Shown: one piece after another, positions 47,510-56,767 of the stretch
Layout: each line of letters opens with the position of its first letter
Position numbering within the stretch: the first letter of the stretch is position 1
From: Lachnoclostridium sp. UBA6558
GTDB lineage: Bacteria; Bacillota; Clostridia; Lachnospirales; Lachnospiraceae
Direction of reading: 5' to 3'
NCBI GenBank assembly: GCA_002434335.1
Contig: DJJW01000077.1
Location: 1-64,000, forward strand
Length of the DNA stretch: 64,000 bases
Notes under the pieces: generated by a model
Database searches by the model: none
Seen by the model: only the letters and a program-made list of their open reading frames with translations
Told to the model about the DNA's origin: nothing
Position numbers and translations under genes: made by a program

Positions 47510-48238
47510 ATGGATTATTGGATGATTATAGCGGTATTATGTGCGTATATAGTAAAAGGACTTTGTGCCTTTGCCAATACTTTGGTATTCAGTACCATAC
47601 TTAGTTTTAGAACAAGTAATTTGAATATTACGCCAATTGAATTAATTGTAGGATATCCTGCAAATGCAATTATAGCCTGGAAGGAAAGGAAATCTCTTCA
47701 GTGGAAAATCTGGATACCGCTTTCGCTTCTTGTAATTGCAGGAAGTATACCGGGGGCGCTGTTGTTAAAGAATGCAGACAATACAATTATAAAGATTTTT
47801 TTTGGAATTGCGGTAGCTGCCATTGGCGTAGAGATGTTCTTTCGTGAGAGCAGGCAGGTAAAGAAGAAATCTTCCCCGTTGATTTTGTGGATAATAGGTG
47901 CTGTTTCAGGGCTTCTATGTGGATTGTTCGGTATCGGTGCCTTATTAGCTGCATATGTTGGCAGGACAGCAGATAATAACCAGTCTTTTCGAGGGAATCT
48001 CTGTATGGTATTTCTGGTGGAGAATACCTTTAGAATCCTATTGTATCTGGCAGCCGGAATCATAACTCCCGCTATAATGAAAACGGCTGTTTTTCTGTTG
48101 CCCTTTATGCTGATTGGACTGGGAATTGGAAATTACCTGGCCCGTATCCTGGATGAAAGGAAAGTGAAAAAGGCGGTTATTCTTTCTTTGATTATATCAG
48201 GTGTCTGGTTAGTACTAAAAAATATAGGCTGGCTGTGA
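47510..48238 (+). CDS. TauE/SafE-type sulfite exporter family protein
   Basis: 242 residues, seven to eight membrane spans. Two homologous halves, each starting with a G-x-x-x-G/A-N/G motif (YIVKGLCAFANTL; AVSGLLCGLFGIGALLAAY), as in DUF81/TauE permeases that move small sulfur anions or other organic anions. Start at ATG 47510 after aaaaggaga; a second ATG at 47505 runs into a stop. Confidence 0.88.
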   Translation: MDYWMIIAVLCAYIVKGLCAFANTLVFSTILSFRTSNLNITPIELIVGYPANAIIAWKERKSLQWKIWIPLSLLVIAGSIPGALLLKNADNTIIKIFFGIAVAAIGVEMFFRESRQVKKKSSPLILWIIGAVSGLLCGLFGIGALLAAYVGRTADNNQSFRGNLCMVFLVENTFRILLYLAAGIITPAIMKTAVFLLPFMLIGLGIGNYLARILDERKVKKAVILSLIISGVWLVLKNIGWL

Positions 48239-48504
48239 TTAGCCAGGAAAGAGTCCGCCCATAGTACATCATTTTTCAGAAGTTATCATAATTTGATAAT
48301 AAATTGTAAATCTCAAAAGATTTGACAGATATCCCTTTTATGTGATAAAATTAATATAACTGATTTAGAGATTATGTTTTAAAGATGCAAATGGTAGTGA
48401 AGATATGATAACAGCAAGTGTCATTCGTAGCGAAAGTTAGGAAGGATACCTGCTGTTTTTTTGCGTTCAAATCAGTTAAAGTACAAATAAAGAGAGGTAG
48501 CGAT

Positions 48505-48987
48505 ATGCCGCAGAACAAGAGAGAAAGTATGATTTTTACAGTAATGATGTGTTTTTTTATGGTACTTTGGATGAGTATCTATAATGTTTCCCTTCATATG
48601 AAGGGGTTGTCCCTGATAAGTATAAAAGAAGCCTGGACAGGGTTTCCCATTGCTTTTATTGTTGCCTTATGCTGTGACTTATTTATAGTTTCGGGAGCTG
48701 CCAAAGGATTTGCCTTCCGTTATCTGCTCAAAGCAGAAAGCAGCAATATACAAAAAGCCATAACAGTGTCCTGCTGTATGGTAATACCCATGGTTCTTAT
48801 CATGTCTTTATATGGTGCTTTCGAAGCTTGTTTTCAATCCGGGGAATGGAGTAAGCTGGCAGTTATCTGGATGTTCAATATTCCAAAGAATCTTATAATG
48901 GCACTGCCCCTTCAGCTGTTACTGGCAGGTCCTATAATCAGAAGACTTTTTAGAAAAGCATTTCCTGAAGGGAAGGTACTGGATTAA
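48505..48987 (+). CDS. DUF2798 family membrane protein
   Basis: 160 residues from ATG 48505 after aagagagg. Four hydrophobic spans in two DUF2798 repeats (FTVMMCFFMVLWMSIYNV then VIPMVLIMSLYGAF) with the N-S/NIPKN type loop. Function unknown. In-frame codons upstream to 48418 are not supported by a binding site. Confidence 0.85.
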   Translation: MPQNKRESMIFTVMMCFFMVLWMSIYNVSLHMKGLSLISIKEAWTGFPIAFIVALCCDLFIVSGAAKGFAFRYLLKAESSNIQKAITVSCCMVIPMVLIMSLYGAFEACFQSGEWSKLAVIWMFNIPKNLIMALPLQLLLAGPIIRRLFRKAFPEGKVLD

Positions 48988-49006
48988 TCACTGATGTTTA
49001 GGGGGA

Positions 49007-49354
49007 TTAGGGGAGAATATTCTGGCATGCATTCTCCTTTAAGTTTTCCTTCCCCCAATTGCACATCTCTGACAGGATAGGCATAAGTGACAGGCCTTTT
49101 TCCGTAAGGGTATATTCCACTTTTGGAGGAATCTGCTGATACTCTGTTCGTATGATGATGTCGTCCCTTTCCAATTCTTTCAGCTGAGTGCTGAGCATTT
49201 TGTGGGTAATTCCCTTAATGGAGCTCATAAGCTCGCCGTATCTTAACACTTCACTTTTCCATATCCAGAACATTATGATAATCTTCCATTTCCCGCCTAT
49301 GATGGACAGGGTATATTCAATGGGTCTGGAGCATACTTCAACTTTTTTTGGCAT
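49007..49354 (-). CDS. HxlR family transcriptional regulator
   Basis: 115 residues; winged helix with the family's IGGKWKIIIMFWIW, ITHKMLSTQLKELERDDII and VEYTLTEKGLSLMPIL. A Cys at residue 8 near the IEYTLSIIGGKW start matches the redox or aldehyde-sensing Cys of HxlR/YodB members. Divergent from a flavin reductase gene, its probable target. Confidence 0.92.
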   Translation of the reverse strand: MPKKVEVCSRPIEYTLSIIGGKWKIIIMFWIWKSEVLRYGELMSSIKGITHKMLSTQLKELERDDIIIRTEYQQIPPKVEYTLTEKGLSLMPILSEMCNWGKENLKENACQNILP

Positions 49355-49527
49355 GTTTACTTTCCTTTCAGGTAGTTTTTTCTTCGAATTTCATACTATT
49401 ACTTTATATCGAAATATATTATACTATTTTATCATACAATGCAAATAGGTTTCTTCAAGCAGAAGAAAGCTTGAGGAAAATTAATGATAGAATAACCCGT
49501 GCTATAGAGCACAGTCAGGAGCCAAGA

Positions 49528-50028
49528 ATGAAAGAAGTAAGAGCAGAAGAATTTAACCTGAGTCCTTTTCAATTAATTGGAAGGGAATGGATGTTAGTAA
49601 CCGCAAAAAAAGGGGATAAGATTAATACCATGACAGCCTCTTGGGGTGGTTTGGGTGTAATGTGGGATAAAAATGTTGCTTTTATCGTAATAAGACCCAG
49701 TCGATATACAAAAGAATTTATTGACAGTGCGGATACCCTTTCTCTTACATTTTATAAAAAAGAGTATAAAAAACAACTGGCTTACTTAGGAAGCGTTTCC
49801 GGAAGAGAGGAAGATAAAATCTCAAAATCCAATCTTACAGTAGAGTACGAGGGCGAGACACCCTATTTTAAGGAAGCAAACCTGGCAATTATCTGCAGGA
49901 AGCTGTTTCATCAGGAATTTACTTCCGACTCCTTTGTTGAAACCGGACTTGAGGAGAAATACTATCCAGGAAAAGATTATCATACTCTGTATATTGCAGA
50001 GATAGAAAAGATTCTGGTAAGTGAATAA
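49528..50028 (+). CDS. flavin reductase-like FMN-binding protein
   Basis: 166 residues from ATG 49528, six bases after caggag. The family's N-terminal NTMTASWGGLGVMWDKNVAF and RPSRYTKEFIDSADTLSL are present, typical for FMN-binding split-barrel reductases. The frame is open 60 codons upstream but lacks a start with binding site. Divergent HxlR suggests redox-inducible expression. Confidence 0.9.
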   Translation: MKEVRAEEFNLSPFQLIGREWMLVTAKKGDKINTMTASWGGLGVMWDKNVAFIVIRPSRYTKEFIDSADTLSLTFYKKEYKKQLAYLGSVSGREEDKISKSNLTVEYEGETPYFKEANLAIICRKLFHQEFTSDSFVETGLEEKYYPGKDYHTLYIAEIEKILVSE

Positions 50029-50065
50029 CATCGGAGCGCGCTGGAATACTATAGGATTGCATATG

Positions 50066-50100
50066 GACCCCTGTCTTAGCTGACAGAGGTCTTTTTCTTT
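50066..50100 (+). terminator. terminator after flavin reductase
   Basis: gacccctgtc/gacagaggtc (50066-50075 with 50082-50091, one mismatch), then ttttcttt. Confidence 0.75.
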
Positions 50101-50109
50101 GTTACAGCA

Positions 50110-50400
50110 AAAAAGAATAGTTATTAAAATTTAATAAGATATTATTTATACTATTTTGAGAGAATAACTTATTAAAAACATATCTTCTTAAATATCTAAA
50201 AACATATCATCTTAAATATCTAAAACTATATTAAAAAATGATATCTTAAAAAATTATGTCTAAAAAAATTTATCTTAACAAATATCTTAAATAAATATCT
50301 TAAATACCTAAAAAGGATACCTAAAAAAAAACACCTAAAAAGAACATCTTAAAGCATATCGAAAGATGAAAATATTTTAGTATTGTAGTAAAAAGGGTAT
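50110..50400. repeat. decayed AT-only tandem repeat
   Basis: Nearly 300 bases with very few C/G. A 24-base unit aaaaacatatcttcttaaat-atct is doubled at 50174-50221; around it are shorter (9-13 base) variations of atcttaaa and acctaaaa. No reading frame. Similar in style, but not in motif, to the repeat blocks near lepB. Confidence 0.7.
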
Positions 50401-50509
50401 CTTTAACAAAAGCATATTGATATAATAAAACTAATTATAGTTTTCTATTCTAAATGAAAGGACTGAAAAAGAGTACAACTGATCAAATCTTTGACCGAAG
50501 GAGTTATGT

Positions 50510-51568
50510 ATGAGAAAGTATTATATTGATAATATCCGTATCCTGTGTATTCTGCTGCTGTTTCCTTTTCATACGGCGATGATATTTAATAACTACGGCG
50601 AAAACTGGTATGTGCACAGCAAGGGGTCAGAGGCTGCCAGCTTATTTCTTATTGCAGTATATCCCTGGTGGATGGCAATATTATTTGCAATGGCAGGAAT
50701 GTCTGCGGTATATGCGCTTAATAAAAGAACAGCCAAAGAATATCTTAATGAAAGAATACATAAGCTTTTAATCCCAACGATAGCGGCTATACTTTTACTG
50801 GTGCCGGTGCAGACTTACATAGCAAATCGAACCTTTAACGGTTACAGTGGAAATTATTTGGAGCACCTTAGTTTTTTCTTCCGCCTGACTGACTGGAGCG
50901 GTTACGATGGGCATTTTACAACAGGGCAGCTCTGGTTTACCCTCTATCTCTATCTATATTCCTATTGTTTTTTATCTCTTATGGTATGGTACAAGAATAG
51001 GAATAAGAAGCTTAAGGGTGAGAAGTTCACCTTAATAAAGCTTATACCTATGTTTATACTAATTGCTCTGGTAACGCCTGTCTTGGATATTGGGGGCAAG
51101 AGCATCAGTGAATTTGCTGCTTACTTTTTACTGGGATATTTTGTTCTTAGTATGGAAGAGGTTCAGGAAAGACTTAAGAAGTATAGTGCATTGCTGGCTG
51201 TATTCTGGGTGGCACTTATAATCTGGCGTTGCATCCTGTACCAAAAGGGATTAGGAGAAGGGCTGTTGTGGGAGATTGAACAGAGGCTTCTTGCCTGGGT
51301 AGGAATACTGGCAGTATTGGGTATTGGCAGGCGTTATCTGGAGTTTAATAATAAGTTTACGTCATACTTTACGCCGGCAGCCTTTCCGCTGTATATATTC
51401 CACCAAACCATTATTGTAATTATAGGGTATTTTACTATAAGCCATATAGAGGGGTTATTATCCCAATATGTAATTATATGCCTGACCTCCTTTGGGTTAA
51501 CGGTAGCACTGTATGAATTATGCAGACGGATAAGAGTTACCAGATTCTTATTTGGAATTAAGAAATAA
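50510..51568 (+). CDS. acyltransferase 3 family membrane protein
   Basis: 352 residues with about ten membrane spans. The N-terminus YIDNIRILCILLLFPFHTAM contains the His of the R/H active-site region in acyltransferase 3 proteins; a cytosolic loop carries KLLIPT. The C-terminal end is YIFHQTIIVIIGYF. Members O-acetylate sugars or cell-wall polymers; the substrate is unknown. Stand-alone gene. Confidence 0.88.
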   Translation: MRKYYIDNIRILCILLLFPFHTAMIFNNYGENWYVHSKGSEAASLFLIAVYPWWMAILFAMAGMSAVYALNKRTAKEYLNERIHKLLIPTIAAILLLVPVQTYIANRTFNGYSGNYLEHLSFFFRLTDWSGYDGHFTTGQLWFTLYLYLYSYCFLSLMVWYKNRNKKLKGEKFTLIKLIPMFILIALVTPVLDIGGKSISEFAAYFLLGYFVLSMEEVQERLKKYSALLAVFWVALIIWRCILYQKGLGEGLLWEIEQRLLAWVGILAVLGIGRRYLEFNNKFTSYFTPAAFPLYIFHQTIIVIIGYFTISHIEGLLSQYVIICLTSFGLTVALYELCRRIRVTRFLFGIKK

Positions 51569-51812
51569 GCAGGAAAGCTCCTCAATACCTGCTGGTATTT
51601 TACTTGGAGGGGTTCTGACAGACTTTGCGTTTAAACCGTTTATGAGTTCTGGAAATTTACTTACAGCTTTCTTGGCAGTCTGGTAGAAAGTGGTACGGCA
51701 GCGGTATGGCAGTTAGCTTCTTGATAACAGGTATAAACAGGTATATTAGGTACGGTATCAATACTGATGGGATATCACAGGAAAGAAGCCCTATATGTGG
51801 AAAGTAAAAGAA

Positions 51813-51888
51813 AATAGCCTATAGATAGAAGTGAATTTTATGATAAGGAGAATAGCCTATATGATAGATGTGAAATTTTATGATGAGG
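51813..51888. repeat. 38-bp imperfect duplication spanning the Nudix start
   Basis: aatagcctatagatagaagt...ttttatgataagg (51813-51849) recurs as aatagcctatatgatagatgt...ttttatgatgagg (51851-51888). The second copy encodes the Nudix N-terminus; the first provides its ribosome binding site. Confidence 0.75.
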
Positions 51889-52316
51889 TATCGGATGAGA
51901 AACTAAAGTTCGCTGTTATTCTGACTAAGACAAAGGACAAATGGGTATTTTGCAAACATAAGGAACGTATGACCTATGAAGTTCCGGGAGGGCGAAGAGA
52001 ACCTGGAGAGAGTATCCTTCATACGGCTATGAGAGAGCTGTACGAAGAAACGGGAGCTCTTTTATTTGACATTACCTCTGTCTGCGTTTATTCAGTTGTA
52101 AGAAGTGAGGAGACAACAGCCCATGACACGGACAGCAAAGCTGAAACAGATGAAAGCTTTGGCATGCTCTATTTTGCTGATATTGAGGAATTTGAAGGTG
52201 AGCTTCATAGTGAAATTGAATCCATCTTAATTACCGAAGAGTTGCCTACTAATTGGACATATCCGCTTATTCAGCCAAAATTATTGGAATATGCAAAACA
52301 AGCTGGATTCTTCTAA
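51861..52316 (+). CDS. Nudix hydrolase
   Basis: 151 residues from ATG 51861. The Nudix box is complete: G-G-R-R-E-P-G-E-S...R-E-L-Y-E-E-T-G-A (about residues 43-66), implying Mg-dependent cleavage of a nucleoside diphosphate linked to another moiety. An earlier in-frame start at 51831 or 51840 falls within a duplicated segment. Followed 40 bases later by a HAD-family gene, perhaps coexpressed. Confidence 0.88.
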   Translation: MIDVKFYDEVSDEKLKFAVILTKTKDKWVFCKHKERMTYEVPGGRREPGESILHTAMRELYEETGALLFDITSVCVYSVVRSEETTAHDTDSKAETDESFGMLYFADIEEFEGELHSEIESILITEELPTNWTYPLIQPKLLEYAKQAGFF

Positions 52317-52355
52317 ATAAAATAGTTAATTTTAATTTTATGAAGGAGGCGTTGA

Positions 52356-53081
52356 ATGTATCAGAAGCCGAAAATGATACTGTTTGATTATGGGCAGACA
52401 TTAACAAGAGAAGAGAAGTTTAACCCAGTAAGAGGGACACAGGCAATTCTAAAGCTTGCAAAGAGTAATCCCAATGGTGTTACTGCTCTTCAAATACAGG
52501 AACTGGCAGATACATTAAGCAATGAAATTGCAAGTACGCTTATTGGGGATAGCAGAAGCAGAAATCTGCTGGAAGTAAGCAATTATGCATTTAATCGTTA
52601 TCTGTATGAATACTTTGAGGTGGAATTTGCAGAAAGCCCAGAGGTTTTGGAACGAATTTTCTGGGATAATGCAGCACCGGGAAGACCCACAGAGAATATA
52701 GAGAAGCTGCTGAAGCATTTACAGGAGATAGGAATACGTACCGGAGTCATAAGCAATATTACTGCCAGTACGGATACCCTTACAAACAGGCTTAATGAAC
52801 TCCTTCCGGATAATCATTTCGAATTTATTCTGGCTTCCAGTGACTATATATTTCGTAAGCCTCACAGAAGAATCTTTGAAATGGCGCTTGTGAAGGCTAA
52901 GCTTTCAGCGGACCAGATATGGTTTTGCGGAGATAATCCCATATGTGATATAGAAGGAGCTTATAATGCGGGGATGAAACCTGTCTGGTATACGGCTTGT
53001 ATGTTCGAGGATATTGGAGTTGCTCCCAGTATACCTTATCTTAAAATTGATGATTGGGAAGAATTAATACATATGCTATAA
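52356..53081 (+). CDS. HAD family hydrolase
   Basis: 241 residues with aaggagg site. Motif I FDYGQTLTREEK (nucleophile Asp; classical form DxDGT, here D-Y-G-Q-T), motif II GVISNITAS, Lys in FRKPHRRIF and motif IV WFCGDNPICDIEGAYNAGM. Probable phosphatase of the haloacid dehalogenase superfamily, substrate unknown. Confidence 0.88.
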   Translation: MYQKPKMILFDYGQTLTREEKFNPVRGTQAILKLAKSNPNGVTALQIQELADTLSNEIASTLIGDSRSRNLLEVSNYAFNRYLYEYFEVEFAESPEVLERIFWDNAAPGRPTENIEKLLKHLQEIGIRTGVISNITASTDTLTNRLNELLPDNHFEFILASSDYIFRKPHRRIFEMALVKAKLSADQIWFCGDNPICDIEGAYNAGMKPVWYTACMFEDIGVAPSIPYLKIDDWEELIHML

Positions 53082-53196
53082 TAGAAAAAGTTGCGGCTCT
53101 TAGGAATTAACCTTTACAGTTTTCAACAGGATAATAGCGCTGCAACCTACACTATTAGATGTATTGCTGCCATGGGTGGCTGAATGTGAGGAATAT

Positions 53197-53862
53197 ATGA
53201 AGAGACAATGTAGTCTAGATGAAATATCAGACGGTAAATTATACAGTGCCAACGATTTGGTGGAAGCCAGCTGCAACGGATGTCATGGAAGGGCCTCCTG
53301 CTGTCACGGCATGGGGAATTCCATTATTCTGGATCCTTATGATACCTATAGGCTGACAACCGGCCTTAATGTGTCCTTTGAACAATTATTGGCAGGAAAG
53401 CTTGAACTGAATGTGGTAGATGGAATCATACTTCCCAATCTTAAAATGATAGGTGCCAAAGAGCAATGTTCCTTTCTGGATGAGAGAGGAAAGTGCAGTA
53501 TTCATAGCTTCAGATCCGGAATATGCAGAATATTTCCTCTTGGAAGGGTTTATGAGAACAACAGCTTTCAGTATTTTCTTCAGACCGGTGAATGCAGAAA
53601 CAGCAGCAGGACTCAGGTAAAGATAAGCAAATGGATAGCCACAGAGGATTTAGAAAGAAATGAGAAATTTCTTATCAGCTGGCATTATTTTATAAATACT
53701 GCAGAAACGGCAGTAAAGAAGGCAGGAGATGAGAAGAGAATCAAAGAAATCAACATGCTTATACTGAATCTCTTTTATCTTATGAAATATGAGAAGGATT
53801 TCGATTTCTATCAGCAATTTGAAGCAAGGCTTTCAAAGGCAAAAGAACTCATTGGAATATAA
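53197..53862 (+). CDS. YkgJ family cysteine-cluster protein
   Basis: 221 residues from ATG 53197 (KRQCSLDEISDGKLYSANDL, the usual family start); an upstream TTG at 53164 is less likely. Cysteines in CNGCHGRASCCHGMGNSI, CSFLDERGKC, GICRIFPLG and ECRN fit the eight-Cys cluster for Zn or Fe-S binding. The family is of unknown function, often predicted as a metal chelatase. Confidence 0.88.
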   Translation: MKRQCSLDEISDGKLYSANDLVEASCNGCHGRASCCHGMGNSIILDPYDTYRLTTGLNVSFEQLLAGKLELNVVDGIILPNLKMIGAKEQCSFLDERGKCSIHSFRSGICRIFPLGRVYENNSFQYFLQTGECRNSSRTQVKISKWIATEDLERNEKFLISWHYFINTAETAVKKAGDEKRIKEINMLILNLFYLMKYEKDFDFYQQFEARLSKAKELIGI

Positions 53863-54026
53863 TGTTAATACAGCAGATCTATAACAGACTCCGGTGTTAA
53901 TAAATCAAACCATATACCAGGCTTATATACCGGCAGAATGTACTCTTGGGATATATTGAACAGGATTAGCGTAATTAAAGCACCATTAAGGAGTTTTATT
54001 ACATATAGGTCATAAAGGAGTAGGAC

Positions 54027-55253
54027 ATGGAGAGAAAAGAACTGGTGGAATTATTACAGGAACATAACCAGGAACATCTATTATGGTACTATGACAGGCT
54101 TACAAGTGAAAAACAGGCAAATCTTGCAGCACAGTTGGAGAAGCTGGACTGGAGGCTTTTAAGGCTTTCTGAAAGTGGAAATGTCAGCCGGAAGAGAGGA
54201 GAAATTAAACCTCTTACCGGTTTGAACAGAGAGCAGATAGAAGCAAACCGGGAAGCTTTTGAAAAAGCAGGCCTTCAGGCTATTCAGCAGAATAAAGCAG
54301 GAGCGGTTCTCCTGGCTGGAGGGCAGGGAACCAGGCTTGGCTGCAGCGGACCTAAAGGGAATTATAACATTGGAGTGACCAGGGAAGTCTATATCTATGA
54401 GTTATTATTTGGTAACATTCTTGAAGTAGTCCATAAGACAGCTACCTGGATACCTTTATACATTATGACCAGTGATAAGACTCATGAGGAAACAACCAAA
54501 TTCTTAAAGGAACATCAATACTTTGGTTATAATGAAACTTATATCAAGTTCTTTGCCCAGGAGATGAACCCTTCCGTAGACTATGAAGGAAAACTCCTAA
54601 TGGAAGCACCGGACAGGCTGTCCCTGTCTCCCAGCGGTAACGGGGGCTGGTTTTCCTCCATGGTAAAGGCAGGACTGCTGAATGATCTAGAAGCCAGGGG
54701 GATTGAATGGCTGAATATATTCGCAGTTGATAATGTACTGCAAAAGATTGCAGATCCTCTGTTCTTAGGAGCAACGATATGCTCTGGTAAAGCGAGCGGA
54801 GCTAAGGTGGTCAGGAAGGCAGAACCCGGTGAACGCATAGGGGTGTTGTGTATGGAAGACAGTAAGCCTTCTATTGTGGAATATTATGAAATGACGGAAG
54901 CTATGCTGCAGGAGAGAACTCCCTCCGGTGAGTTAAGCTATTCTCTGGGAGTTACCTTAAATTATCTGTTCAGACTGGATAGGTTAAAGGAGATTTTAAG
55001 CAAAGACCTGCCCATACATGTGGCAGAGAAGAAAATACCTTATCTGAACCAGAAAGGGGAATATGTTCAGCCGGATAAACCCAATGGATACAAATTTGAA
55101 GAACTGGCATTGGATTTGATACCCTTATTTGAGGAGTGCCTTCCCTTTGAAGTAAACCGAGAAGAGGAATTCGCTCCGGTAAAGAATGCTTCAGATGTTG
55201 ATTCCCCTGAGACTGCAAGAGAACTTCTTAAGAGAAACCATATTGAACTGTAA
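54027..55253 (+). CDS. UTP-dependent sugar-1-phosphate uridylyltransferase (UDPGP type 1)
   Basis: 408 residues. It belongs to the eukaryote-like UDP-GlcNAc pyrophosphorylase/UDPGP fold: nucleotide loop AVLLAGGQGTRLG-C-S-GPKG (about residues 92-112), then IMTSDKTHEETTKFL, SLSPSGNGGWFSSM and NIFAVDNVLQKIADP. It makes UDP-sugars from UTP and sugar 1-phosphate; Glc versus GlcNAc cannot be told by eye. Distinct from bacterial GalU. Single gene. Confidence 0.9.
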   Translation: MERKELVELLQEHNQEHLLWYYDRLTSEKQANLAAQLEKLDWRLLRLSESGNVSRKRGEIKPLTGLNREQIEANREAFEKAGLQAIQQNKAGAVLLAGGQGTRLGCSGPKGNYNIGVTREVYIYELLFGNILEVVHKTATWIPLYIMTSDKTHEETTKFLKEHQYFGYNETYIKFFAQEMNPSVDYEGKLLMEAPDRLSLSPSGNGGWFSSMVKAGLLNDLEARGIEWLNIFAVDNVLQKIADPLFLGATICSGKASGAKVVRKAEPGERIGVLCMEDSKPSIVEYYEMTEAMLQERTPSGELSYSLGVTLNYLFRLDRLKEILSKDLPIHVAEKKIPYLNQKGEYVQPDKPNGYKFEELALDLIPLFEECLPFEVNREEEFAPVKNASDVDSPETARELLKRNHIEL

Positions 55254-55602
55254 CGAGTTGGTTATAAAAAAACGAACAAATCGCATATACATCTAGCAGA
55301 GATATTGTTAAAAAAGAAAATATAGAATAAATCAATATATCAGCTCCAAATTACTGAAAACAGTTGCTAACTGACTTTCAATGGGGTAATATTACAAATA
55401 GTATAAAATATATATTCCGTAAGTATCATACAAGATGTTAGGCTGCTTCTGCAGACTGCTGCAGAGGACATGATCAAAAAAGGAGGCTATTATATGAGAC
55501 GAAGGCATGTTATGAATGCGTAGCATCAGCTATTGCATTTTTAGAAAATAAATTTGTTATAGCTGCTGCTAATCCTAAGATTAATATTATTAGGAGGGCG
55601 CA
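55254..55602. other. 349-base region before the CD3324-type gene
   Basis: It contains a small palindrome (ctgcag...ctgcag, 55449-55464), an ORF of nine codons with a perfect aaaggagg site (ATG 55494, stop 55521-55523), a cagctat/atagctg stem (about 55529-55570) and a cctaa/ttagg stem (about 55574-55594) whose 3' arm overlaps the next gene's ribosome binding site. A leader-peptide arrangement is possible, not proven. Confidence 0.4.
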
Positions 55603-55869
55603 ATGGGCTATAGGAAAGCAGAACAGATTCTGCCGAATGAAATTATTGAATTGATTCAAAATTACGTAGATGGGGAATGTATCTACATCCCCAGAAAAGA
55701 AAATAACCGACGAGACTGGGGAGAGAATACCAGTATAAGAGAAGAATTAAAAGAACGAAACCATAACATCTATCTTGACTATAAAAACGGAATGAAAGGG
55801 ACAGAGATTGCCGATAAGTATTTTTTGTCCGTTAAGAGTATACAACGTATCATTGGTAAAATGAAATAA
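55603..55869 (+). CDS. CD3324 family protein (Mor-like HTH)
   Basis: 88 residues after taggaggg. It reads like the CD3324 family of Firmicutes: GYRKAEQILPNEIIELIQNY, then DGECIYIPRKENNRRDWGE, and a C-terminal helix-turn-helix (GTEIADKYFLSVKSIQRII). Likely a small DNA-binding regulator. A strong terminator follows. Confidence 0.9.
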   Translation: MGYRKAEQILPNEIIELIQNYVDGECIYIPRKENNRRDWGENTSIREELKERNHNIYLDYKNGMKGTEIADKYFLSVKSIQRIIGKMK

Positions 55870-55871
55870 GT

Positions 55872-55916
55872 AACAGGTGCAGCTACAGATTTTTTGTTGC
55901 TGCACCTGTTTTTTTA
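55872..55916 (+). terminator. terminator after CD3324-type gene
   Basis: 12-bp perfect stem aacaggtgcagc/gctgcacctgtt (55872-55883 with 55899-55910), then a T run. Confidence 0.9.
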
Positions 55917-56118
55917 TAAAAAAATTATGAGGTGGAATAAACCTTCTGCCAGTGATATGCTGTTGCAAAAGGAGGGGTGTTATATGTTATCTCCGCATCA
56001 TAATACATGGCTTTTTATTTTATCAAAGGCTATGTAGGTTTAATGATCGATTTAATGACAATTAAATAATATTTTATCTTAAGTAGCCTTTGCAAATCAG
56101 CTTAATAAGGAGATGCAA

Positions 56119-56664
56119 ATGAGCTATTATATGTTACTGCCAAAGGAAGCTTATCGTATTCTTAGAAACTGTCCCAAATGCGGAAGCAGATCGAGTTTTA
56201 TCAGTACCAATAATTTCAGGGTAAATGCCAATGGGAACCGTATAGACATCTGGTTAATCTATCAATGTGAAAAGTGCAGGCATACTTATAACCTTACAAT
56301 CTATGAGAGAATGAAGCCATCATTCTTAGGAAGAGAAGAATTCAAGGCTTTTTTAGAAAACGATAAGGAACTTGCGTTAAAGTATGGGCTGGATAAAGGG
56401 ATTTTTGAGGCTAACAGAGCACAGATAGACACTTCTAAGATACCCTATAGTCTAAAAAAGCTTAAAGAAGAGAAGGGTGAGTTAGTAATTAAAAATCCTT
56501 ATGGTCTTAAGCTTAGAACAGACAGGTTGGTGGCAGAGATATTAGAAATCAGCAGGGGTGCTGCCAAAGAGCTGTTGAAGAAGGAAGATACCAGTATACA
56601 GAGTTATTTGGGAGAAGAAACCGTTCTGCTCTTTACTGGAAAGACAGATAGAGATAATGGGTAA
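56119..56664 (+). CDS. DUF1062 family protein
   Basis: 181 residues from ATG 56119 after aaggag. It has two CxxC-type pairs (NCPKCGSRSSF and QCEKCRHTYNL) as a zinc ribbon at residues 15-50, then ILEISRGAAKELLKKE typical of DUF1062. Function unknown. Convergent with the GntR gene and sharing its terminator. Confidence 0.87.
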   Translation: MSYYMLLPKEAYRILRNCPKCGSRSSFISTNNFRVNANGNRIDIWLIYQCEKCRHTYNLTIYERMKPSFLGREEFKAFLENDKELALKYGLDKGIFEANRAQIDTSKIPYSLKKLKEEKGELVIKNPYGLKLRTDRLVAEILEISRGAAKELLKKEDTSIQSYLGEETVLLFTGKTDRDNG

Positions 56665-56688
56665 TGACGGCAGCAGATATAAAAATGT

Positions 56689-56738
56689 AACCCCGGAAGA
56701 GGAATCGGATTAAGAAAGCTCCTCTTCCGGGGTTGTTT
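56689..56738. terminator. bidirectional terminator
   Basis: 15-bp perfect stem aaccccggaagagga/tcctcttccggggtt (56689-56703 with 56720-56734), with gtttt on the plus side. Confidence 0.9.
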
Positions 56739-56767
56739 TGATACGGTAGCTCTTGGCATATATCCTT

